The position numbers were made by a program, and so were the translations under genes. Under the pieces are notes generated by a model. The model did no database searches. It was not told the DNA's origin and was given only the letters and a program-made list of their open reading frames with translations. This document shows positions 44,149 to 56,400 of a stretch of 64,000 nucleotides of DNA, piece by piece. Source of the stretch: Myrmaecium sp. VS I D KN 1 (taxonomy: Eukaryota > Ascomycota > Dothideomycetes > Valsariales > Valsariaceae); the NCBI GenBank assembly GCA_019775845.1, contig JADQAV010000014.1, forward strand, positions 368,093 to 432,092, written 5' to 3'. Positions within the stretch are counted from its first letter, which is position 1; the number at the start of each line of letters is the position of its first letter.

Positions 44149-44282
44149 TTACCTCAGTGCCTCAGACGACCGATTATTGCGCTAAACCGCATGCGTATAC
44201 GCAGCGGCCAGCTAATCAGGGTGGTCGATACTGCGTAAGGAACCCCGATACTAATCGGGGTCTAAGAGACTTTAGCGCCCTT
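44149..44282 (+). repeat. Left terminal inverted repeat
   Basis: The repeat starts with TTACCTCAG, a 3-nt spacer and CTCAGAC, and continues in degenerate form through CCGCATGCGTATACGC to the block GGGGTCTAAG at 44257. A perfect 7-bp stem CCCCGAT/ATCGGGG with a four-base loop lies at 44243-44260. Unlike the interior, this end keeps normal base composition. It carries about 37 nt that the right repeat lacks. Confidence 0.75.
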
Positions 44283-44289
44283 TTATATA

Positions 44290-45057
44290 GCGGCGCGGAT
44301 ACCTTACTATATAATAATATATATAATCTTCTATAAAATTTAGTATTATAACTATAATATAATTTATTACTTTATATATACCGATTAATAGCCTAATTAA
44401 TATACTTTATTCTATTAAAATATTAGTATTTTTAGCTAGTTCTATCGCTAACGATACGCCGGTCGAAATATATACTTCTAAACCTTATAGTATACTATTT
44501 AATAACGCCCGCTCTACGTAATTAATCTTTAAAGATAATTTAAATAATACGGATAATACCCTAGACGGTATAAAAGAAATAAATATTAAAAATAAAGATA
44601 GAGATATTAGAAAAAAGTACCTTTAGTAAATAAGAAACTTAATATTATTATAGATCTACTCTACTAATAGTTTATATTATTCCTTAATCTTATATAAGCC
44701 TAGATATTATATAACTCTATAAATACTTTAGTTTAGAGGAGGAAGTATATAAGACGTACTAGTATATAAAGGTATAAAAAGGCGCTAGTCTTATTAAATA
44801 TTATATATATAAATAAGAAGTATTACGTTATACTCCGTAATAACTAGGAATATAAGATAATAATTATTAATAATAATATAAATATCTTAAGGCTCGATCT
44901 AAATATACTCTAGAAGAAAGAAATAATATTTAGTTAATTTAACTTAGAGAGGATCTATAAGGATAATATATTTAACAAATTTATAAATAATATTTAATAT
45001 AACTTACTATTACTCGCCTAGTTTATATCTAGTATATTAAATACTACCTAGACGATA

Positions 45058-45093
<36 letters not shown>

Positions 45094-48000
45094 CTATATT
45101 TCTTAAATAGATAATAAACGTCTCGTACTTATTATAAGTATACTTAGCTTTATGAAATTTAACTCCTCGAACTACTTTATATAAGTACTTAGTTTTTACC
45201 TCTTTATACTTAATATTAAGCGGCGTATCTTCTCCTTACTTACGAGCCTTAGTATTATAAAGAATTACGCGACTATTAAGTAATAAAATATAAGCTTTAT
45301 TAGGGCTGTAAAGATATACTTCTAGCTAGCTATATATACTCTACCGGCTAATATTATATAAGAGCTTAGTTTATAGTATAAATTTAAGGCTATTTTATAT
45401 CTATTATAATAACTTTAATTATTACTAAACTACGTACTACTAAGTAATTAGAGAGACCGGTATATTTTATTTATATATAACTAAGAAGGTTTATTACGTG
45501 CGAGATATTCTACCTACTAGCCTTATAAAGTTAATAATTAACTATAAGTATTATATATAACTAATTAATATTTTCCTTATACCTAGTAGTTTAATTAATT
45601 TAACTAGTAAATCTATCTTAAAGTACTTTATTACTAAAGTAATTAAGGCTGTATTCCTAATAAAGAAATATAAAATCTTTAATAAAGCTAAGTAGTAATA
45701 TTTATTAATACTACTACTAAATCGCCTAGAGCTAGTATCTATATATAATATATTACTTAGGCTTATTCTTAAGAGCGAAGCTACTATTACCGGTAACTAC
45801 TATATTATTATAAATATCTTTTATAAGTAGTTAAAGCTATCTACTAACTAGCTCTACGATAAACTCTACCTTATTCTTAATAATTAAAAAATTATGTAAC
45901 TTATATAATTATACTAATTAAAGTATATTAAGGCTATAAATATAGTAGACCGGCTTAATTAGTTACTTACTATACTAAATCTTTAGTATATACGTTAGGC
46001 GTATCTTAATATAATTATAAAGGCCTATTTTAGTAGTACGGATATACTCGGTAACTTTTCTATACTTTATATATATATAAACTACCTTAGTTAGCGGAAT
46101 ATTCTAATAGAGAAGGTATCTTTCTATTATTTAGAAGAGCTTATTATCTATAGCTTCTACGTATATATTATAGTAATCTTCGTTAATATACTACTATATA
46201 GCTAATAGGCCCTTTATTAAAAAGGTAGCTTATTATATATAGTTTATTTACTTAGTATTATATAATTTCTTACTTTTATTAATAATATTTAGAAATACTA
46301 TCTATTATAAATAGCCTAGAGCGTATTATATATATAGACTATTATTAAGCTTAATACTAGACTTCTCCAGCCTAGTATTACTTATATATTAGTAAATAGT
46401 AAGTTTTTTAACTACGTCTAGTTTATTACTCTTATAAATAGCTACTTTATTCTACGCTTTACTATTAAGTACAGCGATTTAGGTTTACTATATTATATTA
46501 TTACGCGTAGTTATATCTACTTTACTAGCTTAAGCTTATTAAACTATATATAAGAAATAGTTAACCTTTAGAAATTAGTCGCGTTACTATATACTAACCC
46601 TATACTTTAGTATATAATACTTTTAAATAGTTTTATTAATAATTACAGCGGTATATCTACTTTCTATAAGGTTAATTAGATAAATAAGCTACTTAACCTT
46701 AAACTAAAGGAACTTATATAGTTATATAGTAATAGTATATATAATATTAACTTCCTTTTTATATATAGTATCTATTTTTTTATATATATATAAATAATAT
46801 ACGCTGTAGATTTAAGCGGATATTTAGTAAGCGTATAAATATAAAGTATACTATAAAATTAGTAGTAAATAATATTATATTCCTAGCTAATACTATACTT
46901 ACACACTCTATCTTAGCTAGCTATAATATAATTATAATATAGTATATATTATATATTATATAAGCTAGCGCTAATAGGCTTCCTATAGTAGTAGTAAGTA
47001 TTAATAATTATAATAATATATATAATTTAGGTAGTAGTATAGAAGATATTAAGCTGCTTTTATTAATCCCTATTATATATTTATAGCTTTCTACGTATTA
47101 TAGCCTGTATATCTTTCTTATATAGTCCCTATTTTAATATTATTAGTTTTCCTATTATAGCCCTTATATTTATTACTATTAATTTTCCCTATTTCCTACT
47201 ATAGTATTTATTATATACTTCCCTTACGCGGTTTTATTTATATCCGTAGGCTTATTAATAGCGCCCTATATATCCGCGATAATATTTTATATTTATATAT
47301 TTATAATAATACTTTACTCCTTACTAGTATCCTTATTTTTTTATTTCTTTATTAATATTATCCTTATTAGTATTCTACTTATTAATATATTATTAACCAG
47401 CATCCTATTTACTATTATCCTACTTAATTATCTTATATATTACTTTACTAAGTAGATATACGCTTATAGTTATCGCGCGCCTAGTTATAATATATAGATT
47501 ATTAATAGTAGCTATATATAATACGCTATTATTATAGGCGAGGGTATTACTTAAGCTCTTTACTAATATACCTACCGCCTTCTTTAAATAATCGGAAACT
47601 TATAATAGTATTTTTATATTCTTACTATATACCTCCGGTAAGAATTACGTAATATAATTACTAAAATTATATTAGGCCTTAATAATAATATCTATTATCC
47701 TCTTACTTATAAGCTTAAAGCCTGTACTAGTATTAGTAGTTACTATTATATTTATTATAGTAGTTATAGCTAATACGCGTATATCCTTTATATAATTAGT
47801 AATATTATAAACTATATTATATAACTTACCGTTTAGCGTAGTAAAATTAGTATAGATTAAATTATTCCTCTTCTCTATCTACTTAACTTTATATATTAAA
47901 TTAAATATATATATATAAACGGTATTTATATCCTCGCCGCGCCTAGTAATATCCGCGGCTATTTTAACGTAGTATACTTACTCTACGGCCCTTATTAGGT

Positions 48001-51000
48001 TCTTAACTAACTCTCTATTAGTTAGTATATTTATAGCCCGTTTAAATAATCTTAGAAGCGTAGTATTAATATATAGAGACTTTATATTTATATCTTATAT
48101 AAGTGTAACGTTAATTAGGGAGCTATAATAGGTATTAATAGTACGTAATATAGAAGTTACTTTTATTTAAACCTACTTAGTTATTAAGCGTATATAGTTA
48201 AGATTAATATTTATCTAGGTGAGCTTCTTTTTAATTTATTCTTAATATATATTATATATATCTAACTTTATAATAACTAATTTAGAAAGGCGCCTAATAT
48301 TTAGAATAGTATTAATAAAATTATTTACGACCGGATACGACCTACTACTTAATACTTTAAAGCTAAGGTTAATTTATTTAGGTTTAGCTTCTACTTTTTA
48401 TATAGTTTATATAAGCGCCTCGGATACTTTATACTTAGGTTTAGTACGTAGTTTTTTTTTCTTAGTAATAAGCGTATTTAGCGCTAGCTTCTTTTTTATA
48501 GTAAGTATAGAAGCTGCTAATAATATAAGTGTCGTAGCTATTTATATTCTTTTACTTTTTATAAGTATAGATAGCGTAGCTAATACTAAGAGTATAGTTA
48601 CTATAAGCTTCTTAGCCTTAGTTAACGCTACGGACGTAGATACGGACGTAGATATAAGTACTTATATATTAGTAATATTACTACCTAACTAGTAATCTAC
48701 GTAATTATTATATATAGAGATCTAATATCTTAAATAAGTTTTTCTTAATTAGACGTTAGCCTAATAGAAATTACTATAATATATATAGTATAAATATTCT
48801 TTATTATAATATAGCTAGTAAGTAATAGGGTAATTTATTCTATAAGTACTTTTAATATACTAGTAGTATATAAGCTACGTCTTTTATTATTTAGAAAGAT
48901 TATCTTATCTCTTACTTACTTTATAGAGATAGTTATATATATAATTAGCAGGCGGTCTTAATATAAAAATACTTAATAACTTATAGAAATCTATCTTAAG
49001 CGGCTTTAACTTCTTAATACTACTATTACTACTCTCTTTCTTAATTATAACTAACTTATACTTAGCTTATTTAGCAGTAGTATTCTTATCTAGTATAGCT
49101 TTACTATACTTCTTAGGAGGTATACTATAACTAGTTAGTATATATTATTAACGAAGTAACTAATATTAATATATATATTATTACTAATAGATAGCGTATA
49201 TAAGACGTATAATATATTATTAATACTAAGCTACTTTAGTTATATTAGTTTTAGATTCGCCCTAGTTAATATTTAATTAGGACTACAGCTTTACTAGCTT
49301 AACTATATACTAACTACGCGCGAATATTAATTCTAGGTTAATAGAATTAACGTAGTAGGTAAGTAGGAAGATATTTATATAGAAATTAATATTATACAGC
49401 GATAGATAGCGTTATAGGAAGTAGGATAGTAGTAAAGAGTTAGTTAACTATTAACGGCGGAGATATATAATATAATATAAGATAGTATAATATAGAGTAA
49501 TAGGAGTATAAGAATATTATATATTTATTATCTTATATAGTTCTTACTACTATACTACTTCTACTAATACTAATTCCTTAACTACTACTACTTTATACTA
49601 TCTACTAATATATTAGTATAAGTATATTAACTTATATAAATAGTATAAAAGGACACCTTTAAAATAATAGCAGCGTAAGAAGTAATAATTAAATAGTTTA
49701 GAATAATAATAATATATATTTATTTAAACTATATAGCATTAGGCCGATCCCTATATAATCTTCCTAAATATAGCTTTCTTATTATATTAATAAAATAAGG
49801 TTATTTAAGTTATTACTTAATACTAATATATCCTAGCTTAATATATAGCTATATAATAAGGCCCCGTTAATAATTTTACTTAACTACTAGTATATTTCGC
49901 GTATTAAATTATCCGTTACTACTAGCTTACTATATATAATAAATAATAAACTGCGGAGGGCCTAACTAGCCTACTAATAAAACTAGCTTTATATAGATAT
50001 TAATATACGCCCGTAAGACCCGGGCGTCTTATTAATATTATATATATAAGGGGCGCTATATTTAGTAAGTTCGCTATATATAAAAAGGTTATAGTTAAAA
50101 TAATACTAATCTACTAGTACGAGCTATATTATATTAATAGCAGCTTCCGCTTTACGGAAGATATTTAACTAAGACTTATATAAATACTTAGCTATATTTA
50201 CGAATTAGTATATTATATTTAGTAACTAACTATATTACTTAGTATATAACCGAGGCTACTTCCTACTACTAGTACTTATTATAGGCCCTAGTATATAGAG
50301 CTTTAAGCTAAGTAATATATTATCTATATCTACCTCTTAAATAAAGAGAAGTATACTACTAAGTATATCCTCTATACTATTATTAGATAATACGACTGAC
50401 GATATAATAAATATATTATTAATTAAGATAAGATTTATTATTAACTATATAAGACTTCCTATATATATATCCTTTATAGTTACTTCCTAGCTAAGCTAAC
50501 TTAAGTATAATACTTATTATAAAAGTAGTTATAACTATCTTATATATACTACTATATTAAATATAATATACTCGCCGTATATTTAGCTCTTAAGTATAAA
50601 GTATACTTCCCTTACTATATTATCCAGGCGAGTTATCCTCCTCTACTACTACTATATTATTACGGCGCTAGACGTACGCGTAATACTAAATTATATTACT
50701 TATAAGATATCTAGGATATTAGCTCCGTTAGCTAAGATATTAAAGTAGATAAGGATATAGATAAAGTAGCCCGTCTTAAACTCTATATAAATACGTAACT
50801 TATTATTTTTAGCGTAAGTTAAATAGAGCTTCTATATAGTAATAGTAGCTTATTAAGTTTAATATCTATATAGCGTAAGCTATTCTTATAGTATAGTTAT
50901 ATATTTTCTTACTTTATACTTATTATTAATAAAGATAATTATCTTACTAATTAATAAAGATATAGTAATATATTATAGCTATACGCCTAGGCTATAGTCT

Positions 51001-52285
51001 ATAGATATAGTTTTAAGGATAAAGTATAATACTTTATATTAATAAGGCCCTCTATAATATATAAAATTATAAATAATTACTAAGTCTAGTCGGTTAACCG
51101 TCGTTTATATTAACTATATATTATAGTTAAATCTAGTAAGTATATATATATTTTAGTACGTAACCTTATTAAGCGTCGTAATATAAGTAAACTACGGAAT
51201 AGAGCCTAGGATATTATATAGCTTATATAGTTAAATATACTTATATCAGAAGGTAGTACCTTATATATATATAAGATATACTTCGTCTATAATTATATAG
51301 CTAATATATATATATAGAATATAAAGTTACGAAGAATTATATAGAACTTTATACTTATAATCTACTTAGGGGATATTAGAATATATATATACTAACTTTA
51401 TAAAATATCTATAAGTAAACTACTAGATATAGTCTATATAGTAATATATATAGGCTTTATATTAGGAAGGTGTATAGTACTTACTATCTAATCCTTACTT
51501 ATAATATTTAATAGAAGAATTACTAGTATAATACTATTATATACTAGAAGTAGTATATTTTATAGTATTATACTTTTCCTAAAGCTAGTACACGTAACTA
51601 TAAATAAGTTATTATATTAGAAAACTAACTACTATAGCGTATATAGCTACTCTAGCTAAAGCTTATATATATATAACTTTATAAGTATTATATAGATAGC
51701 TTCCTTCTATATTATATTATTATTATTAAATATATCTAGAACTACTTATTAAGTAACTTATAACTTATATTATTTTATATTTTAAACGGTTACGTTATAA
51801 CCTTAATTATATAGTTATAATATATTAAATTTATTATTAGTAAGCCTTCTACTATCTCTTCGCTGCTTTAAGCGTATTTTAACGCGCTTATAAATATATT
51901 TAATAGTATAAAAGATAGTTACTAATTAAGCTATATATATATTAATAATACACGATATATATAATTTTATAATATAGAATTATTAAGTAAGGGTAGATAC
52001 GGTAATATGTATATATATTAGTATTTATATTATAGTTACGTATATATAGCGCGTAAAGGGCTTAAATTAAGGCCTAGAGTCTATACTACTATAGAAATTT
52101 AAAATTACCTTTAAAGAATAGCTACCTTATAATAGATAGTATAAGTAAGAAGTTATTTAGATTATTAAATAGAGCGTACTTATATCTTAAATATATTAAC
52201 TTTTAATAATATATAATCTAATACTAGTAGTATACTAATTTACTAAATATATATAAATCGCTTTTTTAAAAGGAGTATATTATAT
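44290..52285. repeat. AT-rich RIP block
   Basis: Eight kilobases dominated by TA steps. For example, the sixty bases from 45001 contain neither CA nor TG. Sharp edges on both sides coincide with the inner part of the terminal repeats. This gradient is what RIP of a repeated interior with less affected short ends would leave. No gene was recognised. Confidence 0.92.
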
Positions 52286-52384
52286 AATAAGGCGCTAAAA
52301 GATCTTAGACCCCTTTTAAAAAAGCGTATCAATACGCGGATTAATAGGATTATCCGAAAAGGGGGTCTGAGCTTGCTGAGGTAA
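52278..52384 (-). repeat. Right terminal inverted repeat
   Basis: Read on the minus strand it starts TTACCTCAGCAAGCTCAGAC and matches the left end with small gaps, including GATACGC and the GGGGTCTAAG block. An internal inverted pair (52307-52317 with 52357-52368, one bulged G) could form a hairpin with a 39-nt loop. Confidence 0.75.
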
Positions 52385-52391
52385 CACGTCC
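52384..52391. repeat. Right copy of target-site duplication ACACGTCC
   Basis: Perfect match to the 8-mer at 44141-44148. It follows the terminal GGTAA directly; the first A is shared with that terminus. Confidence 0.8.
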
Positions 52392-52646
52392 CGCCGTCCG
52401 GACGGACGCGGACACGACGCGTTTTTTTTTTCTTTCGCTTCGAAAATTGCTACCAAAGAGAAAAAGCAATATAACAGATATACATTCACCCCTCGTGCCT
52501 ATAAGTTGAGCTGAAACCTGCGGGTTTATCTATACTTCCCTCCTCTTCCTTTCAGGTGAAAACGCAATATAAATAATATACGGTACAGCAAGTAGGCTAG
52601 GTAAATAGAACATATACTATACATACATACATCTATACAATAAAAC

Positions 52647-52670
52647 CCATCCATCCATCCATCCATCCAT
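52647..52670. repeat. CCAT tandem repeat
   Basis: Six copies of CCAT in tandem, intergenic microsatellite. Confidence 0.9.
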
Positions 52671-53386
52671 TCCCGCGTCCCCGCATTCCCCATAATTCCC
52701 CTTTCCCCCATCCCGTAACCCAGACGAAACCAGAGCACAAAAGCACTTCACTCAGCCAAACACAAAGACGAGCAACGATGAAACCGAACCATTAAACCAC
52801 AACGCCAGTGAAGAAAAGAAAAGGAAAAGAAGGGAAAAGAAAAACGCCATACAGATGTCGAAAGGTAAAAAAGAGAAGAGGTAGGCAAATGAATAAAACA
52901 AAACATCTCAAATGATATAGATAGGTAGGTAGGTAGGATTCTGCCATCTAACATCCCTTCTTTTCCCCCTCTCTTGCTCCCTCCCTCTCTCTTGAAAGAG
53001 AAAGAGACAGAGCAACAGAGGAAGCAAAGCAAACAGAGAGCAAGCAAACAAGTACGAAGAAAAAAAAAAGAACGAAGAAAAACGCAGCATAAAGAACACA
53101 GGTGTTTTCCGCGCCACCAAGCAAACCAAACCAAGCAAACAGCCCAAAACAGCAGGAACAGAAACAAAGAACCACATGAGAGGAGGAGCAAACGAAAAAG
53201 GAAAAGGAACAGAGTGAAGCGTAGGTGGAGGTGTAGGTAGCGGAGGAGGAAAAGTTGGTATAATATATATACATCCGTCGTCATCAAAACAAAACAGAGA
53301 AAAGGGAAACAAGCGAAAAAAGAGAAAAAGAACAAGGAAGGGGAAAAAAAAGGAAAAAGAGAGGTTATGGTATGTGGTATGTAGTC

Positions 53387-53406
53387 GGTAGGTAGGTAGG
53401 TAGGTA
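53387..53406. repeat. GGTA tandem repeat
   Basis: Five copies of GGTA in tandem, intergenic, downstream of the flippase gene. Confidence 0.9.
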
Positions 53407-53492
53407 GTTGTAGTGGAAGGGCGAGCATGCAGCCGCCGTGAAAACGCGGCCGCGGAGAAAAGAAGAAGAAAGAAGGAGAGAGTGAAAAAGCT

Positions 53493-56400
53493 TCAATCCT
53501 TCGGCAGCGCCGGCACAGGCGGCACATCCGAATCCGCATTCGCATCCGCTTCCGCCGTCGTCGTGGTCGTGGTCGTCGCCTCCCCCCTCCGCTGCCGCGC
53601 CTGCCGCGCCTCCGCCTCCTCCCGATTGCGCCCAGACAAGCTGAGCGCATGTCGCAAGCGGCTCACGGGTCCCTGGCGCGGGGGGGCGGGGGGCCCCAGG
53701 GACGAGTTCCGGGACTCGAACCGGGCCAGCATCGCCGCCGACGTCACCTGATCGCTCGCCTCGAAGCTGGGGCGGATGCGGTCCATGGACATCCGGGCCC
53801 GCTCGTACGACGGGCTGGGTCGGTCCAGGGACAGCCGGCCGGGCGCCGGCTGCACGGCATCTATAGACGTCAGAGAAGCCCGGTTGGTGAAGGTATAGTC
53901 TGTACTACCGCTGCCGTTTTGACTCCGCGGGTTGTGCGTGTTCGCCGTGGCCGCGACCGAGGGCGGGTAGATCGGCCGCATGTCCTCGTCCACCGTGGCC
54001 GTCTCCGCGTTGCCGGGTGTTCGCTTCGACGCGCCCGACGACGAGAGCGAGCTGGCCTTCTCCTTCGACTCCTCTCCGGCGGCGTGCGGCGCGTTCAAGT
54101 AGTCGAACTTGCCCTGACGGACCTGCTCGCGGATGATGTCCACGTCCAGAGGGAAGTAGACCTTCTGGACGGTCTTGAACACGAATCGTGGCAGCAAGCA
54201 GATGGTGACTGTGACCAGCAGGACCGCCCAGTAACTGAGCTGGCCGTACACTTGCGGCGCCGCCCGGTAGAACTGATAGCTCCCGGAGAAGGCAGTGTAG
54301 ATACCCGTCCACGCGTAGAAGACGAGGACGCTGAAGGCGATGATGCACAACATCAACACGTCCCATCGGTAGGTGTTGTAGAGGATGTAGAAATTGACCA
54401 CGATGACAGCGGTGCCGGCGACGTAGACACCCATGCGGCGGTAGTCGTCGACATTCAACCCGTTTTCCGTCACCGGAGTACCCTTGTAGAAAAGAAGATA
54501 GACGAAGAAAAACAGTATCAGAGACTGATACAAACCATCAATCATGTAGCCCCTGAAAAAAAAAAAAAAAGAACATGTCAGCACAGAAACAGGAACAAGA
54601 CGGACCGTGAAGATCAAAACTTACCAAAACTTGAACTGCGACCACTCCTTCCGCTCGATGCCACGGCGATACAGCTGCGGAACCGCCAACGAAACCTTAT
54701 ACTCCACATCCTGATCGAACACGCCCAGCACGATGACGGCCAACGAGGTGAAAGCCAAGTTGTAGAGGATGATGTACGTGTACTCGAACAGGTTCGCGCA
54801 GTCGAACTGGTCGTAGATCTGATACCAAAACAGCACGAACGTCCAGACCAAGTTCTTGTAGAAGAAGTTGGCGATCGTTTCCGCGAGCCGACGGTACGCC
54901 CAACGGCCGTGCACCAGCGTCAGCGCGGTCAGGAAGCGGAACTGTCCGATGGCGAAGTCCGACGACATGACCGCCGCGCGACCCTCTTCACCCGCAATGC
55001 CGACACCCACGTGGGCGGCTTGGATCATGGCGACATCGTTGGCGCCGTCGCCGATGGCGAGAGTTAAGCAGTCCAGCCCATTCTTGACCATCTCGACGAC
55101 ATTCGCCTTTTGACTGGGGCTGACTCGGCAACACAGCACGGCAGAGCACTGCTTGCAGAGAAGCAAGAACTTTTGTCTCAGGGAGTCATCCAGAGTAAGC
55201 TTGAGCGTGTCGCCATCGATCACGATGGCATGTGTCCGCGGCGGAGGTTCATGATCCGTCTGAGCCGCCTTCAACTCCTCGTCCGACCCGGTCATTCCGA
55301 AGATGGCGAGGTTCTTGTCCAGCTGGGCTTCCGCCGTCGCAAGGCTTTCATCTTCGGTCTTGATGACGATGAGATCCATGTTGTTGTCGAGCAGGTTGCA
55401 GGAGAAGCCGATGTTGATCGCAGTCTCAACCTTGTCACCCGTCAAAACCCAGAGCTTGATTCCGGCCCGCGCGAGGAGGGAAATGGCGTCCGGGACGCCA
55501 TCTTGCAGCCGATCCTCAATGGCGGTGCCTCCAATGAGCATAAGATCTCTCTCGATCTCATCGGAGACTTCCTCGAGCTTCTCCTCGCGGTTCGTCACGG
55601 AAGCGGCGGCCAAATCGTGCCTCTTGTTCCATTCCTGGTACTCCTCTTCGGTCAAGTCCTTTTGGGCGATGCACAGTGTACGGAGGCCTTCCCGCGCGAA
55701 CATCTCCAGATGCTCGGCCGTGGTCCGACGCAACTCCGCCTGTTCACCCTTCTTGAGCCTGGAATAGATGATGCTGTCCGCGCCCTTGCAGAAGAGCGTG
55801 ATCTTGCCATCCGGCATCCGCATGATCGCACTCATACGCTTGCGGGAGGAGTTGAACTCAAGCGTGTTGAGCAAGGTGTAGGTCCGTTCTTTCCCAAGGC
55901 AGTTCACCATCACCCCATCATCCGTCCTTCCCAAGACGGTGAAGCCGCAGTCACGGGCGGTCGAAACAAGGGCCGCTTCGTCAGGGGATTGGGCCTTGTA
56001 CAAGATCTTCGGCTTCTCGCCAGGGGTCTTCTCCGTGATGACGGAATGGCAAAGCGCCAGTGCGAGCATGAAGCGTTCATTCTGCTGCCTCTGCTCTTCC
56101 CCGGCTTCCCCGGCCAGATCCGCGACGAAATCCGGGGCGATGAAAGTCAGGTCCTCGTCGTGGAGGTACGGGTTATCGTGCAGCTTCCGAAGCATTTCCA
56201 ACATTCGGACGCGGTCGCGAGCGATCTGCTCCCGGGCACGAGCCGCCTCGGCCTTCACATCGATGCCTTGCCGCGCCTGCATGCCGGCCTGCGCCTCGGT
56301 GTACGCTTCGCCGTACGGCACGCCGTTGATGGTGCACTTCTTGAACTCCATCACGTTCTGGGTGAGGGTGCCCGTCTTGTCCGAAAAGATGTACTCGATC

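Larger units (their letters stand above)
44149..52384. mobile_element. RIP-mutated class II DNA transposon with degenerate terminal inverted repeats
   Basis: The element is 8236 bp long. It begins TTACCTCAGTGCCTCAGAC and ends GTCTGAGCTTGCTGAGGTAA; the two ends are inverted repeats of each other. A second inverted pair lies deeper (44257-44279 with 52291-52313, 20 of 23 positions matching). Direct repeats of ACACGTCC flank it. The inside (about 44290-52285) is almost only A and T: CA and TG are nearly absent and TA abounds, the product of RIP changing CpA to TpA on both strands. No frame in it is open for 60 codons, so any transposase is destroyed. Most remaining C sits before T, G or C. The 8-bp duplication would fit hAT-like or some Mutator-like elements, but the superfamily is not assigned. 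Nested elements inside cannot be excluded. Confidence 0.82.
52392..53492. other. Gene-free 3' flank of the flippase gene
   Basis: The stretch lies between the transposon and the flippase stop codon. It holds CCAT and GGTA tandem repeats and A-rich purine stretches. Open frames on the minus strand are low complexity (Phe/Leu runs) and I do not call them. Confidence 0.5.

Noticed and set aside
44290-52285. Mitochondrial DNA insertion or centromere core
   Set aside because: The depletion of CA and TG, terminal inverted repeats and a short flanking duplication point to a RIP-mutated transposon instead. No mitochondrial gene was seen.
52748-53650. A 300-codon minus-strand frame downstream of the flippase
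   Set aside because: It is made of Phe/Leu/Ser runs from A-rich intergenic DNA, overlaps the end of the flippase gene in another frame, and shows no domain.
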